Below are positions 1-9,881 of a stretch of DNA of 64,000 nt, one piece after another. Under the pieces are notes generated by a model, which saw nothing but the letters and a program-made list of their open reading frames with translations, ran no database searches and was not told the origin of the DNA. How positions within the stretch are numbered: the first letter of the stretch is position 1; the number at the start of each line of letters is the position of its first letter. The stretch comes from Kaistia terrae (GTDB lineage Bacteria; Pseudomonadota; Alphaproteobacteria; Rhizobiales; Kaistiaceae). A program made the translations under genes and the position numbers. Location: assembly GCF_026344005.1 (NCBI RefSeq), contig NZ_JAPKNH010000001.1, forward strand, positions 682,001 to 746,000. The letters are read 5' to 3'.

Positions 1-1184
1 AGGTCCGCTTCAAGGAATACATGCTGGCGTTCCTGGTGCTTGAGACGCTGATGATCGGCGTGTTCTGCGCGACCGATCTGGTGCTGTTCTACGTCTTCTT
101 CGAAGGCGGCCTGATCCCGATGTTCCTGATCATCGGCGTCTGGGGTGGCCAGCGTCGCGTTTATGCCGCGTTCAAGTTCTTCCTCTACACGCTGCTCGGC
201 TCGGTGCTGATGCTGCTCGCCATCATGGCGATGTACTGGCAGGCCGGCACGACCGATATCCCGACGCTGCTCGAGTACCAGTTCCCGGCCTCGATGCAGA
301 CCTGGCTCTGGATCGCCTTCTTCGCTTCCTTCGCGGTGAAGATGCCGATGTGGCCGGTTCACACCTGGCTCCCCGACGCGCACGTCGAGGCGCCGACGGC
401 CGGTTCTGTCATCCTGGCAGGCGTTCTGCTGAAGATGGGCGGCTACGGCTTCCTGCGCTTCTCGCTGCCGATGTTCCCGATCGCTTCGGCCGACTTCGCG
501 CCGCTGATCTACACGCTCTCCGTCGTCGCCATCATCTACACCTCCCTGGTGGCGCTCGTTCAGACGGACATGAAGAAGCTGATCGCCTACTCGTCCGTTG
601 CCCATATGGGCTATGTCACGATGGGCATCTTCACGATGAACGCCCAGGGCGTCGAAGGCGCGATCTTCCAGATGCTGTCGCACGGCATCGTCTCGGGTGC
701 GCTCTTCCTCTGCGTCGGCGTCATCTATGACCGGATGCACACCCGCGAGATCGCGGCCTATGGCGGCTTGGTCAACCGGATGCCGTTCTACGCGACCGCG
801 TTCCTCGTCTTCACGATGGCGAATGTCGGCCTGCCGGGCACCAGCGGCTTCGTCGGCGAATTCCTCGTGCTGGTCGGCATCTTCAAGGTCAACACCTGGG
901 TCGCCGCCTTCGCGGCTTCGGGCGTCATCCTGTCGGCAAGCTACGGCCTGTGGCTCTACCGCAAGGTGATCATGGGCGCGCTGGACAAGGCGAGCCTCAA
1001 GTCGATGTTTGACCTGTCGCGTCGCGAGATTGCCATTCTCGTCCCGCTCGTCGTGCTGACGATCTTCTTCGGCGTCTACCCGATGCCCGTCTTCAACGTG
1101 ACGGGGCAGGCGGTCGATAACTTGATCACCAACTATCAGGCTGCGCTTTCCGCTGCCGGCAAGCTCGCGCTGGCAGCGCAGTGA
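1..1184 (+). CDS. nuoM: NADH-quinone oxidoreductase subunit M (5' truncated)
   Basis: This is a proton-pumping membrane subunit of respiratory complex I, of the antiporter-like family. The reading frame is open from the window edge ([14 protein letters not shown], with the first full codon at position 3), so the true start lies upstream and the Met at 21 is internal. Many hydrophobic helices are visible. Conserved antiporter-fold motifs include [19 protein letters not shown], with its helix-breaking Pro and His residues, and the Lys-containing [16 protein letters not shown]. The stop at 1182-1184 lies 16 bases before nuoN, as expected at the 3' end of a nuo operon. Identity is sure; only the N-terminal part is missing. 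Confidence 0.97.
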   Translation, partial: VRFKEYMLAFLVLETLMIGVFCATDLVLFYVFFEGGLIPMFLIIGVWGGQRRVYAAFKFFLYTLLGSVLMLLAIMAMYWQAGTTDIPTLLEYQFPASMQTWLWIAFFASFAVKMPMWPVHTWLPDAHVEAPTAGSVILAGVLLKMGGYGFLRFSLPMFPIASADFAPLIYTLSVVAIIYTSLVALVQTDMKKLIAYSSVAHMGYVTMGIFTMNAQGVEGAIFQMLSHGIVSGALFLCVGVIYDRMHTREIAAYGGLVNRMPFYATAFLVFTMANVGLPGTSGFVGEFLVLVGIFKVNTWVAAFAASGVILSASYGLWLYRKVIMGALDKASLKSMFDLSRREIAILVPLVVLTIFFGVYPMPVFNVTGQAVDNLITNYQAALSAAGKLALAAQ

Positions 1185-1200
1185 GGAACTCGGACAGATC

Positions 1201-2640
1201 ATGATGGACCTCGCTACGTTCCCCTCGCTCATGCCCTTCCTGCCGGAGCTCACTCTGGCGGTTGGCGCTCTTGTCCTGCTGATGATCGGCGCCTTCGGCG
1301 GCGAGCGGACGACTTCGCTCGTCACGACGCTTTCGGTAATTCTGGTGCTGGTCGCGGCACTCGTCCTGATCTTCGGTGCTGAGGACGGCGTCACCTTCAA
1401 CGGCGCTTTCGTGCTCGATCCGTTCGCGCGCTTCATGAAGCTGCTGGCGCTGATCGGCTCCGGCTTCGCGATCATCATGTCGACCAGCTACACGAAGCAG
1501 GAAAAGATCGCCCGCTTCGAGTATCCGGTGCTGATCCTGCTCGCGACGCTGGGCATGATGCTGATGATCTCGGCAAATGACCTGATCGCGCTCTATCTCG
1601 GCCTCGAGCTGCAGTCGCTCGCGCTCTACGTCGTCGCTGCCAGCAACCGCGACTCGGTCAAGTCGACCGAAGCCGGCCTGAAGTACTTCGTGCTCGGCGC
1701 GCTTTCGTCCGGCATGCTGCTGTACGGCATCTCGCTGATCTACGGCTTCACCGGCCACACGCAGTTCCAGGGCGTGGCGACCGCGTTGGCCGCCGGTCCG
1801 GTCTCGGTCGGCGTCGTGTTCGGTCTGGTCTTCGTCATCGCCGGCCTTGCCTTCAAGGTCTCGGCCGTGCCGTTCCATATGTGGACGCCGGACGTCTATG
1901 AGGGCGCGCCGACTTCGGTCACGGCATTCTTTGCCGCGGCTCCGAAGGCCGCCGCCATGGCGCTTCTCGTTCGCGTACTGGTTGGGCCGCTTGGCCCGGC
2001 GGTTGCGGACTGGCAGCAGGTCATCACCTTCATCGCGATTGCCTCGATGATCCTCGGCGCCTTCGCCGCGATCGGTCAGCGCAACATCAAGCGACTGATG
2101 GCCTATTCGTCGATCGGCCATATGGGCTTCGCGCTTGTCGGCCTCGCCGCCGGCAATGAGTCGGGTGTGCAGGGCGTCCTGATCTACATGGCGGTCTATG
2201 TCGCCATGACGCTCGGCGCCTTCGCGGTCATCCTGTTCATGCGCCGCCAGGGCCAGATGGTCGAAGACACCAGCGATCTCGCCGGCATGTCGCGGACCCA
2301 TCCGGTCGTCGCTTTCATCTTCGCGATGATCCTGTTCTCGCTGGCGGGCATTCCGCCGCTGGCCGGCTTCTTCGCCAAGTTCTACGTCTTCCTCGCCGCC
2401 ATCGAGGCACAGCTCTACGTGCTGTCGGTGATCGGCGTGCTGTCGAGCGTGGTCGGCGCCTACTACTATCTCCGTCTCGTCAAGATCATGTATTTCGACG
2501 AGCCGGCCGAAGCCTTCGAGCCGATGCCGGGCGAGCTCCGCGTCGTTCTCGGTCTTTCAGGATTGTTCGTGATCCTCTTCGTCTTCCTCGCCGGGCCGCT
2601 CGGCACGGCGGCGAGCGTCGCGGCCAAGACGTTCTTCTGA
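1201..2640 (+). CDS. nuoN: NADH-quinone oxidoreductase subunit N
   Basis: This is a membrane-arm subunit of complex I and the last gene of the nuo operon. The protein has 479 residues, which is usual for the family, and consists almost entirely of transmembrane helices. Family motifs include [20 protein letters not shown] around residues 218-237 and the Lys-containing [18 protein letters not shown] around residue 300. The start is the first of two tandem ATG codons, 16 bases after nuoM, with GAGGAAC a little upstream. The next gene, birA, begins two bases after the stop. Confidence 0.97.
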   Translation: MMDLATFPSLMPFLPELTLAVGALVLLMIGAFGGERTTSLVTTLSVILVLVAALVLIFGAEDGVTFNGAFVLDPFARFMKLLALIGSGFAIIMSTSYTKQEKIARFEYPVLILLATLGMMLMISANDLIALYLGLELQSLALYVVAASNRDSVKSTEAGLKYFVLGALSSGMLLYGISLIYGFTGHTQFQGVATALAAGPVSVGVVFGLVFVIAGLAFKVSAVPFHMWTPDVYEGAPTSVTAFFAAAPKAAAMALLVRVLVGPLGPAVADWQQVITFIAIASMILGAFAAIGQRNIKRLMAYSSIGHMGFALVGLAAGNESGVQGVLIYMAVYVAMTLGAFAVILFMRRQGQMVEDTSDLAGMSRTHPVVAFIFAMILFSLAGIPPLAGFFAKFYVFLAAIEAQLYVLSVIGVLSSVVGAYYYLRLVKIMYFDEPAEAFEPMPGELRVVLGLSGLFVILFVFLAGPLGTAASVAAKTFF

Positions 2641-2641
2641 T

Positions 2642-3481
2642 TTGACGGAGTTCAAGCTCGGCCGGGCCTCAAGCGACAGTCACTACCGCCTCAAGTTCTT
2701 TGAGACGACGGGGTCGACGAATGCCGAGGGCTTGGCGGCCGCGCGTGCCGGGGATCCCGGCCGCTGCTGGTTCGTGACGGCGCAGCAGACGGCGGGCAGG
2801 GGGCGCCGGGGACGGCCGTGGGCGATGCCCGTGGGCAACCTCGCCGCTAGCCTGCTCGTTGTCGTTCCCAATCACCCGGCAACCGCCGCGACGCTCGGCT
2901 TCGTGGCTGGTTTGTCACTCGACGAGGCGCTGCGTTCGGTCGCTCCCGATCTCGCGTTCCGCATCGGCCTGGATGGTGTTGAGGGTACCGGTGCTGCCGG
3001 CCGCCGCGATCGCCTTCGCCTCAAATGGCCGAATGACGTGTTGCTGGACGGCGGCAAGCTCGCTGGCATTCTCCTTGAAGCGGAACCGCTCCCGGATGAC
3101 CGACTGGCAGTCGTCATCGGCATCGGGGTGAATGTGGTCGCGGCGCCAGAAGGCTTGCCCTATCCTGCGACTGCGCTTGCCGATTTGGGCGTAGGGATCG
3201 ATGCGGCTCGCTTGTTCGAGGCGCTGTCGGATGCCTGGTCCAGCGTATCCCGTGTCTGGAATGAAGGACGCGGCTTCAAGTCCGTCAGAAAATTATGGCT
3301 CGATCGCGCGGCCGGTCTCGGGGAGACGGTAGCGGTTCGGGTAGGCGAACAGGTATTCTCTGGAGTATTCGAGACGATTGACGAGGAAGGCCGCCTTGTC
3401 ATCCGTTCTCCCGAGGGTTTGATCAGGACCATCGCCGCCGGCGAGGTCCATTTCGGTACAGTGGCGACGTCGAGACAATGA
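2642..3481 (+). CDS. birA: Biotin--[acetyl-CoA-carboxylase] ligase, catalytic type without DNA-binding domain
   Basis: This enzyme activates biotin with ATP and transfers it to a lysine of biotin carboxyl carrier protein. The 279-residue protein has the class I layout, with catalytic and C-terminal domains and no N-terminal helix-turn-helix, so it should not act as a repressor. Visible motifs are TGSTNAEG, the biotin/ATP loop QQTAGRGRRGRPW, and KWPNDVLLDGGKLAGILLE. The frame opens with TTG at 2642, one base after nuoN ends; no ATG fits the conserved N-terminus better, so translational coupling to nuoN is likely. The stop overlaps the start of rnj (ATGA). Position between nuo and rnj is typical of Hyphomicrobiales. 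Confidence 0.95.
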   Translation: MTEFKLGRASSDSHYRLKFFETTGSTNAEGLAAARAGDPGRCWFVTAQQTAGRGRRGRPWAMPVGNLAASLLVVVPNHPATAATLGFVAGLSLDEALRSVAPDLAFRIGLDGVEGTGAAGRRDRLRLKWPNDVLLDGGKLAGILLEAEPLPDDRLAVVIGIGVNVVAAPEGLPYPATALADLGVGIDAARLFEALSDAWSSVSRVWNEGRGFKSVRKLWLDRAAGLGETVAVRVGEQVFSGVFETIDEEGRLVIRSPEGLIRTIAAGEVHFGTVATSRQ

Positions 3482-5157
3482 GCGCAAAAAAAGCAGCGAC
3501 GGACGACTTCGTCTTCCTTCCCCTGGGTGGCGTTGGCGAGATCGGTATGAATCTCGCTCTCTATGGATATGGGCCTTCGAATCGCCGGCGCTGGATCGGC
3601 ATCGATTTCGGCATCAGCTTTGGCGGGCCGGACCTGCCGGGCGTCGACGTCGTACTTCCCGATATCCGCTATATGGTGGAAGAGCGCGATTTCATCGACG
3701 CGATCATCATAACCCATGCGCATGAAGACCATTTTGGCGCGCTGCTCGACCTGTGGCCGCGCCTGCGCGTGCCGGTCTATGCGAGCCCCTTCACCGCCGG
3801 ATTGCTGAACGCCAAGCGCGCAGCCCAGCCTGGCGCGCCTGAAATCCCGATCACCATCGTCAATCCTGGCGACCGCATCACGATCGGTGATTTCGAAGTC
3901 GAATTCATCGCGGTGGCGCATTCGATCCTGGAGCCGATGGCTCTGGCGATCCGCACGCCGCTGGGCACGGTGGTTCACACCGGCGACTGGAAGCTCGATC
4001 CCGAGCCTGTCATCGGTCCGCTGACCGATGCGGCGCGATTGGCGGCGATCGGCGACGAGGGCGTTCTCGCGCTTGTCTGCGATTCGACCAATGCCATGCG
4101 CGAAGGCCGCAGCCCTAGCGAGACGGAGGTTGGCCGCTCGCTGACCGAGATCGTCAAGGAAGCAACCGGCCGCGTCGCCTTCACGACCTTCGCGTCGAAT
4201 GTTGGCCGCATCAAGTCGATCGCCCTGGCCGCACAGGCTGCCGACCGGCAGGTTGTCGTCGTCGGGCGCGCGCTTCGCCGCGCCATCGAGGTAGCGACCG
4301 AGCTTGGCTACATGGAGGGCTTGCCGCCCTTCCTCGACGAGGAATCTTATGGCTATCTGCCACGCACCAAGGTCGTGGCGATCCTGACCGGCAGCCAGGG
4401 CGAGCCGCGCGCGGCCCTTGCCCGGATTGCCGAGGATGAACACAAGTTCGTCGGCCTTTCGCCCGGCGACACAGTGGTGTTCTCGGCGCGTCCGATTCCG
4501 GGCAATGAGAAGGCCATCGGCAACATCATCAATGCGCTCTGCGACCAGGGCATTGTCGTCATCACCGATCGCGACCGTCTCGTGCATGTCTCCGGACATC
4601 CGCGCCGCGACGAACTGGCGGAGATGTATGGCTGGGTTCGTCCCGAGATCGCCATTCCGGTTCACGGCGAGGCGATGCACCTCTGGGCCCATGCGGCGTT
4701 TGCCCGCGATATGGGCGTCAAGCAGGTCGTGCTGACGGAGAATGGCAACATTGTCCGTCTGGCGCCGGGACCGGCCGAAGAGATTGACGACGTACCGGTT
4801 GGTCGGCTGTTCAAGGATGGCATCATCATCGCCGACGAGGCGGGGGTGGGCGTTCCGGACCGTCGCAAGCTCGCCTTTGCCGGCCATGTCGCTATCTCCG
4901 TCGTGCTCGATTCCAAGGGCGGCATCGCCGTTGATCCCGAGATCGCGCTGACGGGCCTGCCGATCCAGGGTGTGTCCGGTCATCCGTTCGAGGAGACCGT
5001 GATGACGGCGGTTCTCGGCACGATCGAGAGCATCCCGCGCGCGCGGCGTCGCGACTCCGAACTCGTCCGCGAGGCGATCCGTCGGTCGGTTCGCGCCTCG
5101 GTGCGACAGGCTTGGGGCAAAAAGCCACTTTGCACGGTCTTCGTCGCAATCGTATGA
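3478..5157 (+). CDS. rnj: Ribonuclease J
   Basis: This is a metallo-beta-lactamase/beta-CASP ribonuclease acting in mRNA turnover and rRNA 5' maturation, with endonuclease and 5'-to-3' exonuclease activity known for the family. The 559-residue length is typical. The zinc motif THAHEDHFGA lies near residue 80, VVHTGDWKLDPEPV carries the next metal ligands, and the beta-CASP part includes VSGHPRRDEL and IPVHGEAMHL. The ATG at 3478 overlaps the birA stop by four bases, so the pair is probably co-translated. The C-terminal region after about residue 450 matches the family's extra domain. Confidence 0.95.
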   Translation: MSAKKAATDDFVFLPLGGVGEIGMNLALYGYGPSNRRRWIGIDFGISFGGPDLPGVDVVLPDIRYMVEERDFIDAIIITHAHEDHFGALLDLWPRLRVPVYASPFTAGLLNAKRAAQPGAPEIPITIVNPGDRITIGDFEVEFIAVAHSILEPMALAIRTPLGTVVHTGDWKLDPEPVIGPLTDAARLAAIGDEGVLALVCDSTNAMREGRSPSETEVGRSLTEIVKEATGRVAFTTFASNVGRIKSIALAAQAADRQVVVVGRALRRAIEVATELGYMEGLPPFLDEESYGYLPRTKVVAILTGSQGEPRAALARIAEDEHKFVGLSPGDTVVFSARPIPGNEKAIGNIINALCDQGIVVITDRDRLVHVSGHPRRDELAEMYGWVRPEIAIPVHGEAMHLWAHAAFARDMGVKQVVLTENGNIVRLAPGPAEEIDDVPVGRLFKDGIIIADEAGVGVPDRRKLAFAGHVAISVVLDSKGGIAVDPEIALTGLPIQGVSGHPFEETVMTAVLGTIESIPRARRRDSELVREAIRRSVRASVRQAWGKKPLCTVFVAIV

Positions 5158-5197
5158 AGCCTTTGCGGGCGTGATGCCTGCGGAAGGATCGTTTGCG

Positions 5198-5602
5198 ATG
5201 ATTGGCCGACTGAACCATGTAGCGATCGCGGTGTCCGATCTGGATGCCGCGACGCGGATTTACCGGGACACGCTCGGCGCGCGCGTTTCCGCGCCGTTGA
5301 GCCTGCCCGAACATGGCGTGATCACGGTCTTCGTCGAACTGCCCAACACCAAGATTGAGCTATTGGCGCCGCTGGGCGAGGATTCGCCGATCGCGAAATT
5401 TCTCGCCCGAAATCCGGATGGCGGCATCCACCACCTCAGCTATGAGGTGGACGACATCATCGCCGCGCGCGACCGGCTGAAGGCCGAGGGCGCACGCGTG
5501 CTTGGAAATGGTGAGCCGAAGATCGGCGCCCATGGCAAGCCCGTGCTGTTCCTGCATCCGAAGGATTTCTGCGGTACGCTGGTCGAACTTGAGGAGGCCT
5601 GA
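5198..5602 (+). CDS. mce: Methylmalonyl-CoA epimerase
   Basis: This enzyme interconverts (R)- and (S)-methylmalonyl-CoA in propionyl-CoA catabolism. It is a 134-residue VOC-fold protein, the normal family length, beginning MIGRLNHVAIAVSDL. Expected metal ligands are visible in NHVAIAV, GIHHLSYEVDD and the C-terminal LVELEEA. I chose the ATG at 5198 because GGAAGG lies about ten bases upstream and the conserved N-terminus starts there. A GTG at 5171 and an ATG at 5174 in the same frame would add eight or nine residues with no conserved content. It follows rnj closely and precedes a DUF1467 gene, a common alphaproteobacterial arrangement. Confidence 0.95.
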   Translation: MIGRLNHVAIAVSDLDAATRIYRDTLGARVSAPLSLPEHGVITVFVELPNTKIELLAPLGEDSPIAKFLARNPDGGIHHLSYEVDDIIAARDRLKAEGARVLGNGEPKIGAHGKPVLFLHPKDFCGTLVELEEA

Positions 5603-5607
5603 ACACC

Positions 5608-5868
5608 ATGCCGATCTACAGCATCTTTGCCGTCTATTTCATCGTCTGGTGGCTGGTGATTTTCATGGTGCTCCCGTTCGGGATTCGCACGCATGAGGAA
5701 GAGGGCAATGTCCTGCTCGGAACGACCTCGAGTGCGCCGGCTAACTTGCATCTGGCTCGCAAGGTGATCATCACCTCTGTTATCAGCGCCATCATCGTCT
5801 ATGGCATTTGGTACGGCTACGTGAAGATGGGCTGGACGGCGGAAGCGCTTAGCCACGTTTCCTTCTGA
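5608..5868 (+). CDS. DUF1467 family small membrane protein
   Basis: This 86-residue protein has two predicted transmembrane segments, about residues 5-24 and 49-70. Between them is the PFGIRTHEEEG loop that marks the DUF1467 family. No biochemical role is known to me. The family is widespread in Alphaproteobacteria and is often found next to mce, as here, with only five bases separating the two genes. The strong terminator at 5904-5935 closes the rnj-mce-DUF1467 unit. Confidence 0.9.
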   Translation: MPIYSIFAVYFIVWWLVIFMVLPFGIRTHEEEGNVLLGTTSSAPANLHLARKVIITSVISAIIVYGIWYGYVKMGWTAEALSHVSF

Positions 5869-5903
5869 TCCAGTCAAGAAACCCGGCAGTATCCGCAAAA
5901 AGA

Positions 5904-5936
5904 AAAAGGCAAGATCCTCGCGGATCTTGCCTTTTC
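5904..5936 (+). terminator. Rho-independent terminator after the birA-rnj-mce unit
   Basis: A perfect 14-bp stem pairs 5904-5917 with 5922-5935 around a TCGC loop. The arms are AAAAGGCAAGATCC and its complement, so a T tract follows the GC-rich core on either strand. It lies 35 bases after the DUF1467 stop. Confidence 0.93.
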
Positions 5937-6368
5937 TAGTTCGCGTTCAACCCCTCAGCCGAGCTTTTCGCTCGATTGGCTTTGATCGAGCTCATTATGG
6001 TGAGCTCGGCGGCAGCTGCTTTTCAGCGCGCCAGAGGGGGCTTCCTCCCAAGACCTAGACCGCGTGCCTTTGTTGGAGCCTCGCTTTACTGCGAGGTCCT
6101 TTATTGTGACCCGACGTTATCCAATGACTTCGCTCTTGTCATCTAATTGTGCATCGGTAGCCCAAATTTTTTGCGTCAGCATGACTGACCTTAGTCCCGG
6201 GATTGCGCCAATAGCCAATTTGGCCGTTCGAATGTGCGTCGATCACCTGGATACCCCGGCACGAGGCTCCTTCATTCGCCGCGACAAAGGCGCCAATTTC
6301 CGGGACTTGTGTTTTCGTCCGTCTATGGCTTGATGTGCGCCCATTCGACTCGCTGGAGCCCTTTTCTG
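5937..6368 (+). other. Intergenic region before proS with hairpins; possible small RNA
   Basis: No convincing gene was found in these 430 bases. An 8-bp inverted repeat (CGAGCTCA-N6-TGAGCTCG) lies at 5987-6008. A pyrimidine stretch complementary to a Shine-Dalgarno sequence (CTTCCTCCC) lies near 6040-6050. A short hairpin, CCTCGC-TTTACT-GCGAGG, at 6079-6096 is followed by TCCTTTATT, which resembles a weak terminator. This layout would fit a small RNA of roughly 100-120 nt, but no known family was recognised. The open frame at 6064-6333 looks spurious. Confidence 0.3.
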
Positions 6369-7691
6369 ATGCGCCTTTCCCGCTCATTCCTGCCGACCCT
6401 CCGCGAGACACCGAAGGAAGCCGAAATCGTTTCCCACCGGCTGATGCTCCGGGCCGGTCTTGTCCGCCAGCAGAGCGCGGGAATCTACTCCTGGTTGCCG
6501 CTTGGCCAGAAGGTTTTGGCCAATATCCAGCGCATCGTTCGCGAAGAGCAGAACCGGGCCGGCGCCATCGAGATCCTGATGCCGACGCTTCAGTCGGCCG
6601 ATCTCTGGCGCGAGAGTGGTCGTTACGAGGACTACGGCAAGGAGATGCTGCGTATCGAGGACCGGCAGGAGCGCGAGATGCTCTACGGCCCGACGAACGA
6701 GGAAATGGTCACCGACATTTTCCGCAGCTATGTGCGCTCCTACAAGGAGCTGCCGATGAATCTCTACCACATCCAGTGGAAGTTCCGCGACGAGCTCCGT
6801 CCGCGCTTTGGCGTCATGCGCGGTCGCGAATTCCTGATGAAGGATGCCTATTCCTTCGACATCGACGAGGCTTCTGCCCGCCGCGCCTACAACCGCATGT
6901 TCGTTGCCTATCTGCGCACCTTCGACCGTCTTGGCGTCAAGGCGATCCCGATGCGTGCCGATTCCGGCCCGATCGGCGGCGACGCGACGCATGAGTTCAT
7001 CGTGCTGGCGGCGACCGGCGAAAGCGCCGTGTTCCTCGACAAGCGGGCGCTTGATACACCGGTACCCGGTGACGATATCGACTTCTACGGCGATCTGACG
7101 CCGATCGTTTCGGCCTGGACCGAGAAGTACGCCGCGACCGAGGAAATGCACGACAAGGCCGCGTTCGAGGCTTTGCCGGAAGAGAACCGGGTCGAGGCGC
7201 GCGGCATCGAAGTCGGGCAGGTCTTCTATTTCGGCACGAAGTACTCGGAGCCGATGGGCGCCAAGGTTACCGGCCCGGACGGCGTGGATCACCCGGTCCA
7301 CATGGGCTCCTATGGCATTGGCGTCTCGCGTCTGGTCGCTGCCATCATCGAGGCGAGCCACGACGAGTCCGGCATCATCTGGCCGGAGAGCGTTGCTCCC
7401 TACAAGGTTGGCCTGATCAACCTCAAGGTCGGCGACGCCGCGACGGATCTGGCCTGCGACGGGCTGTACGAGCGCCTTACGAATGCCGGAATCGAAGTCC
7501 TCTACGATGATGTTGAGGGACGCGCCGGGGCGAAGTTTGCGACCATGGATCTGATCGGCCTGCCTTGGCAGCTGATCGTGGGTCCGAAGGGACTGGCGAG
7601 TGGTGAAGTTGAGATCAAGCGACGGGCGACGGGCGAGCGCGAATCCGTTAGCCTGGATACGGCAGTGGCCAAACTTCTGGGCAGCTCTTAA
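6369..7691 (+). CDS. proS: Prolyl-tRNA synthetase, short alphaproteobacterial type
   Basis: This class II aminoacyl-tRNA synthetase charges tRNA-Pro. The 440-residue length matches the alphaproteobacterial form that lacks the inserted YbaK-like editing domain of E. coli ProS. The N-terminus runs from [19 protein letters not shown] into motif 1. Motif 2 includes [20 protein letters not shown] and motif 3 [16 protein letters not shown], with the anticodon-binding domain C-terminal. The ATG at 6369 is chosen because the conserved start lies there and GGAG is about 12 bases upstream. The frame is open back to 6234, but that extension looks unlike the family. proS-lolC-lolD is a common order. Confidence 0.95.
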   Translation: MRLSRSFLPTLRETPKEAEIVSHRLMLRAGLVRQQSAGIYSWLPLGQKVLANIQRIVREEQNRAGAIEILMPTLQSADLWRESGRYEDYGKEMLRIEDRQEREMLYGPTNEEMVTDIFRSYVRSYKELPMNLYHIQWKFRDELRPRFGVMRGREFLMKDAYSFDIDEASARRAYNRMFVAYLRTFDRLGVKAIPMRADSGPIGGDATHEFIVLAATGESAVFLDKRALDTPVPGDDIDFYGDLTPIVSAWTEKYAATEEMHDKAAFEALPEENRVEARGIEVGQVFYFGTKYSEPMGAKVTGPDGVDHPVHMGSYGIGVSRLVAAIIEASHDESGIIWPESVAPYKVGLINLKVGDAATDLACDGLYERLTNAGIEVLYDDVEGRAGAKFATMDLIGLPWQLIVGPKGLASGEVEIKRRATGERESVSLDTAVAKLLGSS

Positions 7692-7719
7692 CGCGCGGCG
7701 CGCCGCGATCGGGACAGGA

Positions 7720-8988
7720 ATGGCTGAGCCGACCGGCACGAAACCGTTTTCAACGTTCGAATGGATGCTGGCGGGGCGCTATCTGCGCGCTCGCCGGCGC
7801 GAGACGTTCATCTCGATCATCGCGGGCTTTTCCTTCATCGGCATCATGCTCGGCGTTGCGACGCTGATCATCGTGATGTCGGTGATGAACGGCTTTCGCG
7901 GCGAACTGATCGGCAAGATCCTCGGCATCAACGGCCACGTTGTGCTGCAGCCCCTGGACACGCCGTTCACGGACTTTGCCGACGTCGCCACGCGGCTGTC
8001 GATGGTCAAGGGCGTCACAGCGGCCATTCCGCTGGTCGAGGGGCAGGTACTCGCTTCCGGGGCGAACAACTCGACGGGCGCCCTGGTTCGCGGTGTGCGG
8101 GCCGAGGATCTGCCCAGTCTTCCCAGCATCTCGAATAATGTGAAGCTCGGCACGCTCGACAATTTCGATGAAGCCGAAGGCGTGGCGATCGGCACGCGGC
8201 TCGCCACCAATATGGGCGTCTCGATCGGTGACAAGCTGACGCTGGTCTCGCCGCGCGGCAATGTCACCCCCATGGGGATGACGCCTCGGATCAAGGCTTA
8301 CCCCGTGGTGGCGATCTTCGAGATCGGCATGTCGGAGTACGACTCGTCCTTTGTCTTCCTGCCGTTCGCCGAAGCGCAGGCCTTCTTCAATTCGGACGAC
8401 AAGGCCTCGGCGATCGAGATCTATATCTCCGATGCCGATCAGACCGGAGCGATGCGCGAGGCGATCGAGGCGGCCGCCGGCCGGCCGGTTCTGCTGACCG
8501 ACTGGCGGGAGCGCAACATGACGTTCTTCTCGGCGCTCGAGGTCGAGCGGAACATGATGTTCATGATCCTGACGCTGATCGTCCTCGTCGCCGCGCTCAA
8601 CATCATCTCCGGCCTCACCATGCTGGTGAAGGACAAGAGCCACGACATCGCCATCCTGCGGACGATGGGCGCGACGCGGGGCTCGATCCTGCGCGTATTC
8701 TTCATAACCGGCGCGGCGATCGGCACGGTCGGCACCGCCTTCGGCGTGTTGCTCGGCACCGTCGTCTGCCTGAACATCGAGTCGATCCGGCAGTTTGTCT
8801 CCTGGCTGACGCGGACCGAAGTGTTCTCGCCGGAGCTGTATTTCCTTTCGAAGCTGCCGGCCGATATGAATCCCGGCGAAACGATTTCGATCGTCGTCAT
8901 GGCGCTCGTGCTCAGCTATCTCGCCACGATCTACCCGGCGTGGCGCGCGGCCCGGCTCGATCCGGTTGAGGCATTGCGATACGAATGA
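7720..8988 (+). CDS. lolC: Lipoprotein-releasing ABC transporter permease (LolC/LolE type)
   Basis: This inner-membrane permease of the Lol system extracts outer-membrane lipoproteins and passes them to LolA. The 422-residue protein has the family layout. One N-terminal helix follows the basic stretch [20 protein letters not shown], then comes a large periplasmic domain (about 60-280), and three C-terminal helices end in [18 protein letters not shown]. One gene serves here instead of the LolC/LolE pair, as is normal outside Gammaproteobacteria. The start is the ATG at 7720 with GGGACAGGA upstream; the longer open frame overlaps proS. The stop overlaps the lolD start (ATGA). Confidence 0.94.
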   Translation: MAEPTGTKPFSTFEWMLAGRYLRARRRETFISIIAGFSFIGIMLGVATLIIVMSVMNGFRGELIGKILGINGHVVLQPLDTPFTDFADVATRLSMVKGVTAAIPLVEGQVLASGANNSTGALVRGVRAEDLPSLPSISNNVKLGTLDNFDEAEGVAIGTRLATNMGVSIGDKLTLVSPRGNVTPMGMTPRIKAYPVVAIFEIGMSEYDSSFVFLPFAEAQAFFNSDDKASAIEIYISDADQTGAMREAIEAAAGRPVLLTDWRERNMTFFSALEVERNMMFMILTLIVLVAALNIISGLTMLVKDKSHDIAILRTMGATRGSILRVFFITGAAIGTVGTAFGVLLGTVVCLNIESIRQFVSWLTRTEVFSPELYFLSKLPADMNPGETISIVVMALVLSYLATIYPAWRAARLDPVEALRYE

Positions 8989-9713
8989 GTGATGCCGTGA
9001 CCGCAGAACGTCCGTCGCAAAGCGCGCCCGCCGCCGATACTCCCGCCCTTCGCCTCGTCGGCGTCGAGCGCCACTACAAGGAAGGCTCGGGCAAGCTCTC
9101 CATTCTCACCGGTGCGGATCTCGCGATCTATCCGGGCGAGATCGTCGCGCTCGTCGCGCCCTCGGGCGCCGGCAAGTCGACGGTCCTGCATATGGCCGGC
9201 CTGCTGGAACGGCCGGATGGCGGCGATGTCGAGATTGGCGGCCGGCTGGCCGGCTCGCTCGGCGACGCCGACCGTACGGCCATTCGCCGGCTCGAGATCG
9301 GCTTCGTCTACCAGTTCCATCATCTGTTGCCGGAATTCACCGCGCTTGAAAACGTGATGATGCCGCAGCTGATCCGTGGCCTTGGCCGCAAGGAAGCGGC
9401 GCGGCGCGCAGCGGAACTGCTCGCCTATATGAAGCTGGAAGCGCGCGTCACGCACCGCCCTTCCGAACTCTCGGGCGGCGAGCAGCAGCGCGTCGCCATC
9501 GCCCGCGCCGTTGCCAACGCACCGCGATTGCTCCTGGCCGATGAGCCGACCGGCAATCTCGATCCGAAGACGTCTCACTATGTCTTTGACGCGCTCGAAG
9601 CCCTCGTGCGCGCCTCGGGCCTCGCAGCCCTGTTCGTCACGCACAACATGGAGCTGGCGGAACGGATGGATCGGCGCATCACCCTCGAGGCGGGTAAGAT
9701 CGTCGAATTCTGA
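8985..9713 (+). CDS. lolD: Lipoprotein-releasing ABC transporter ATP-binding protein
   Basis: This is the ATPase partner of LolC, energising lipoprotein release from the inner membrane. The 242-residue protein carries Walker [13 protein letters not shown] (Ala replaces the usual Gly before Pro), Q-loop [18 protein letters not shown], signature [14 protein letters not shown], Walker [13 protein letters not shown], and an H-loop in [10 protein letters not shown]. The ATG overlaps the lolC stop by four bases, so the two are co-translated. No terminator hairpin with a T run is obvious before the next gene. Confidence 0.95.
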   Translation: MSDAVTAERPSQSAPAADTPALRLVGVERHYKEGSGKLSILTGADLAIYPGEIVALVAPSGAGKSTVLHMAGLLERPDGGDVEIGGRLAGSLGDADRTAIRRLEIGFVYQFHHLLPEFTALENVMMPQLIRGLGRKEAARRAAELLAYMKLEARVTHRPSELSGGEQQRVAIARAVANAPRLLLADEPTGNLDPKTSHYVFDALEALVRASGLAALFVTHNMELAERMDRRITLEAGKIVEF

Positions 9714-9881
9714 CCTTTCCGCCTTTTGTGCGCGGGGAGGGCCTTTCCTAGGACAGCCATCCTATCCGGGCCGGCAATTGAGATAACTGTTTCTCGAATG
9801 CCTTTCTGGCGCTTGCTACTTTGCTCATCCCATTCCTTGGCTAGGCTTCGTCCGCGCCAAAATCATGAGCAAGGAACCACG

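Noticed and set aside
3160-4983. A 607-codon open frame on the minus strand over birA and rnj
   Set aside because: Antisense shadow of two well-supported genes, without family motifs.
6064-6333. An 89-codon plus-strand open frame upstream of proS
   Set aside because: No ribosome binding site, Ser/Arg-rich translation without family features, and it overlaps the candidate terminator hairpin.
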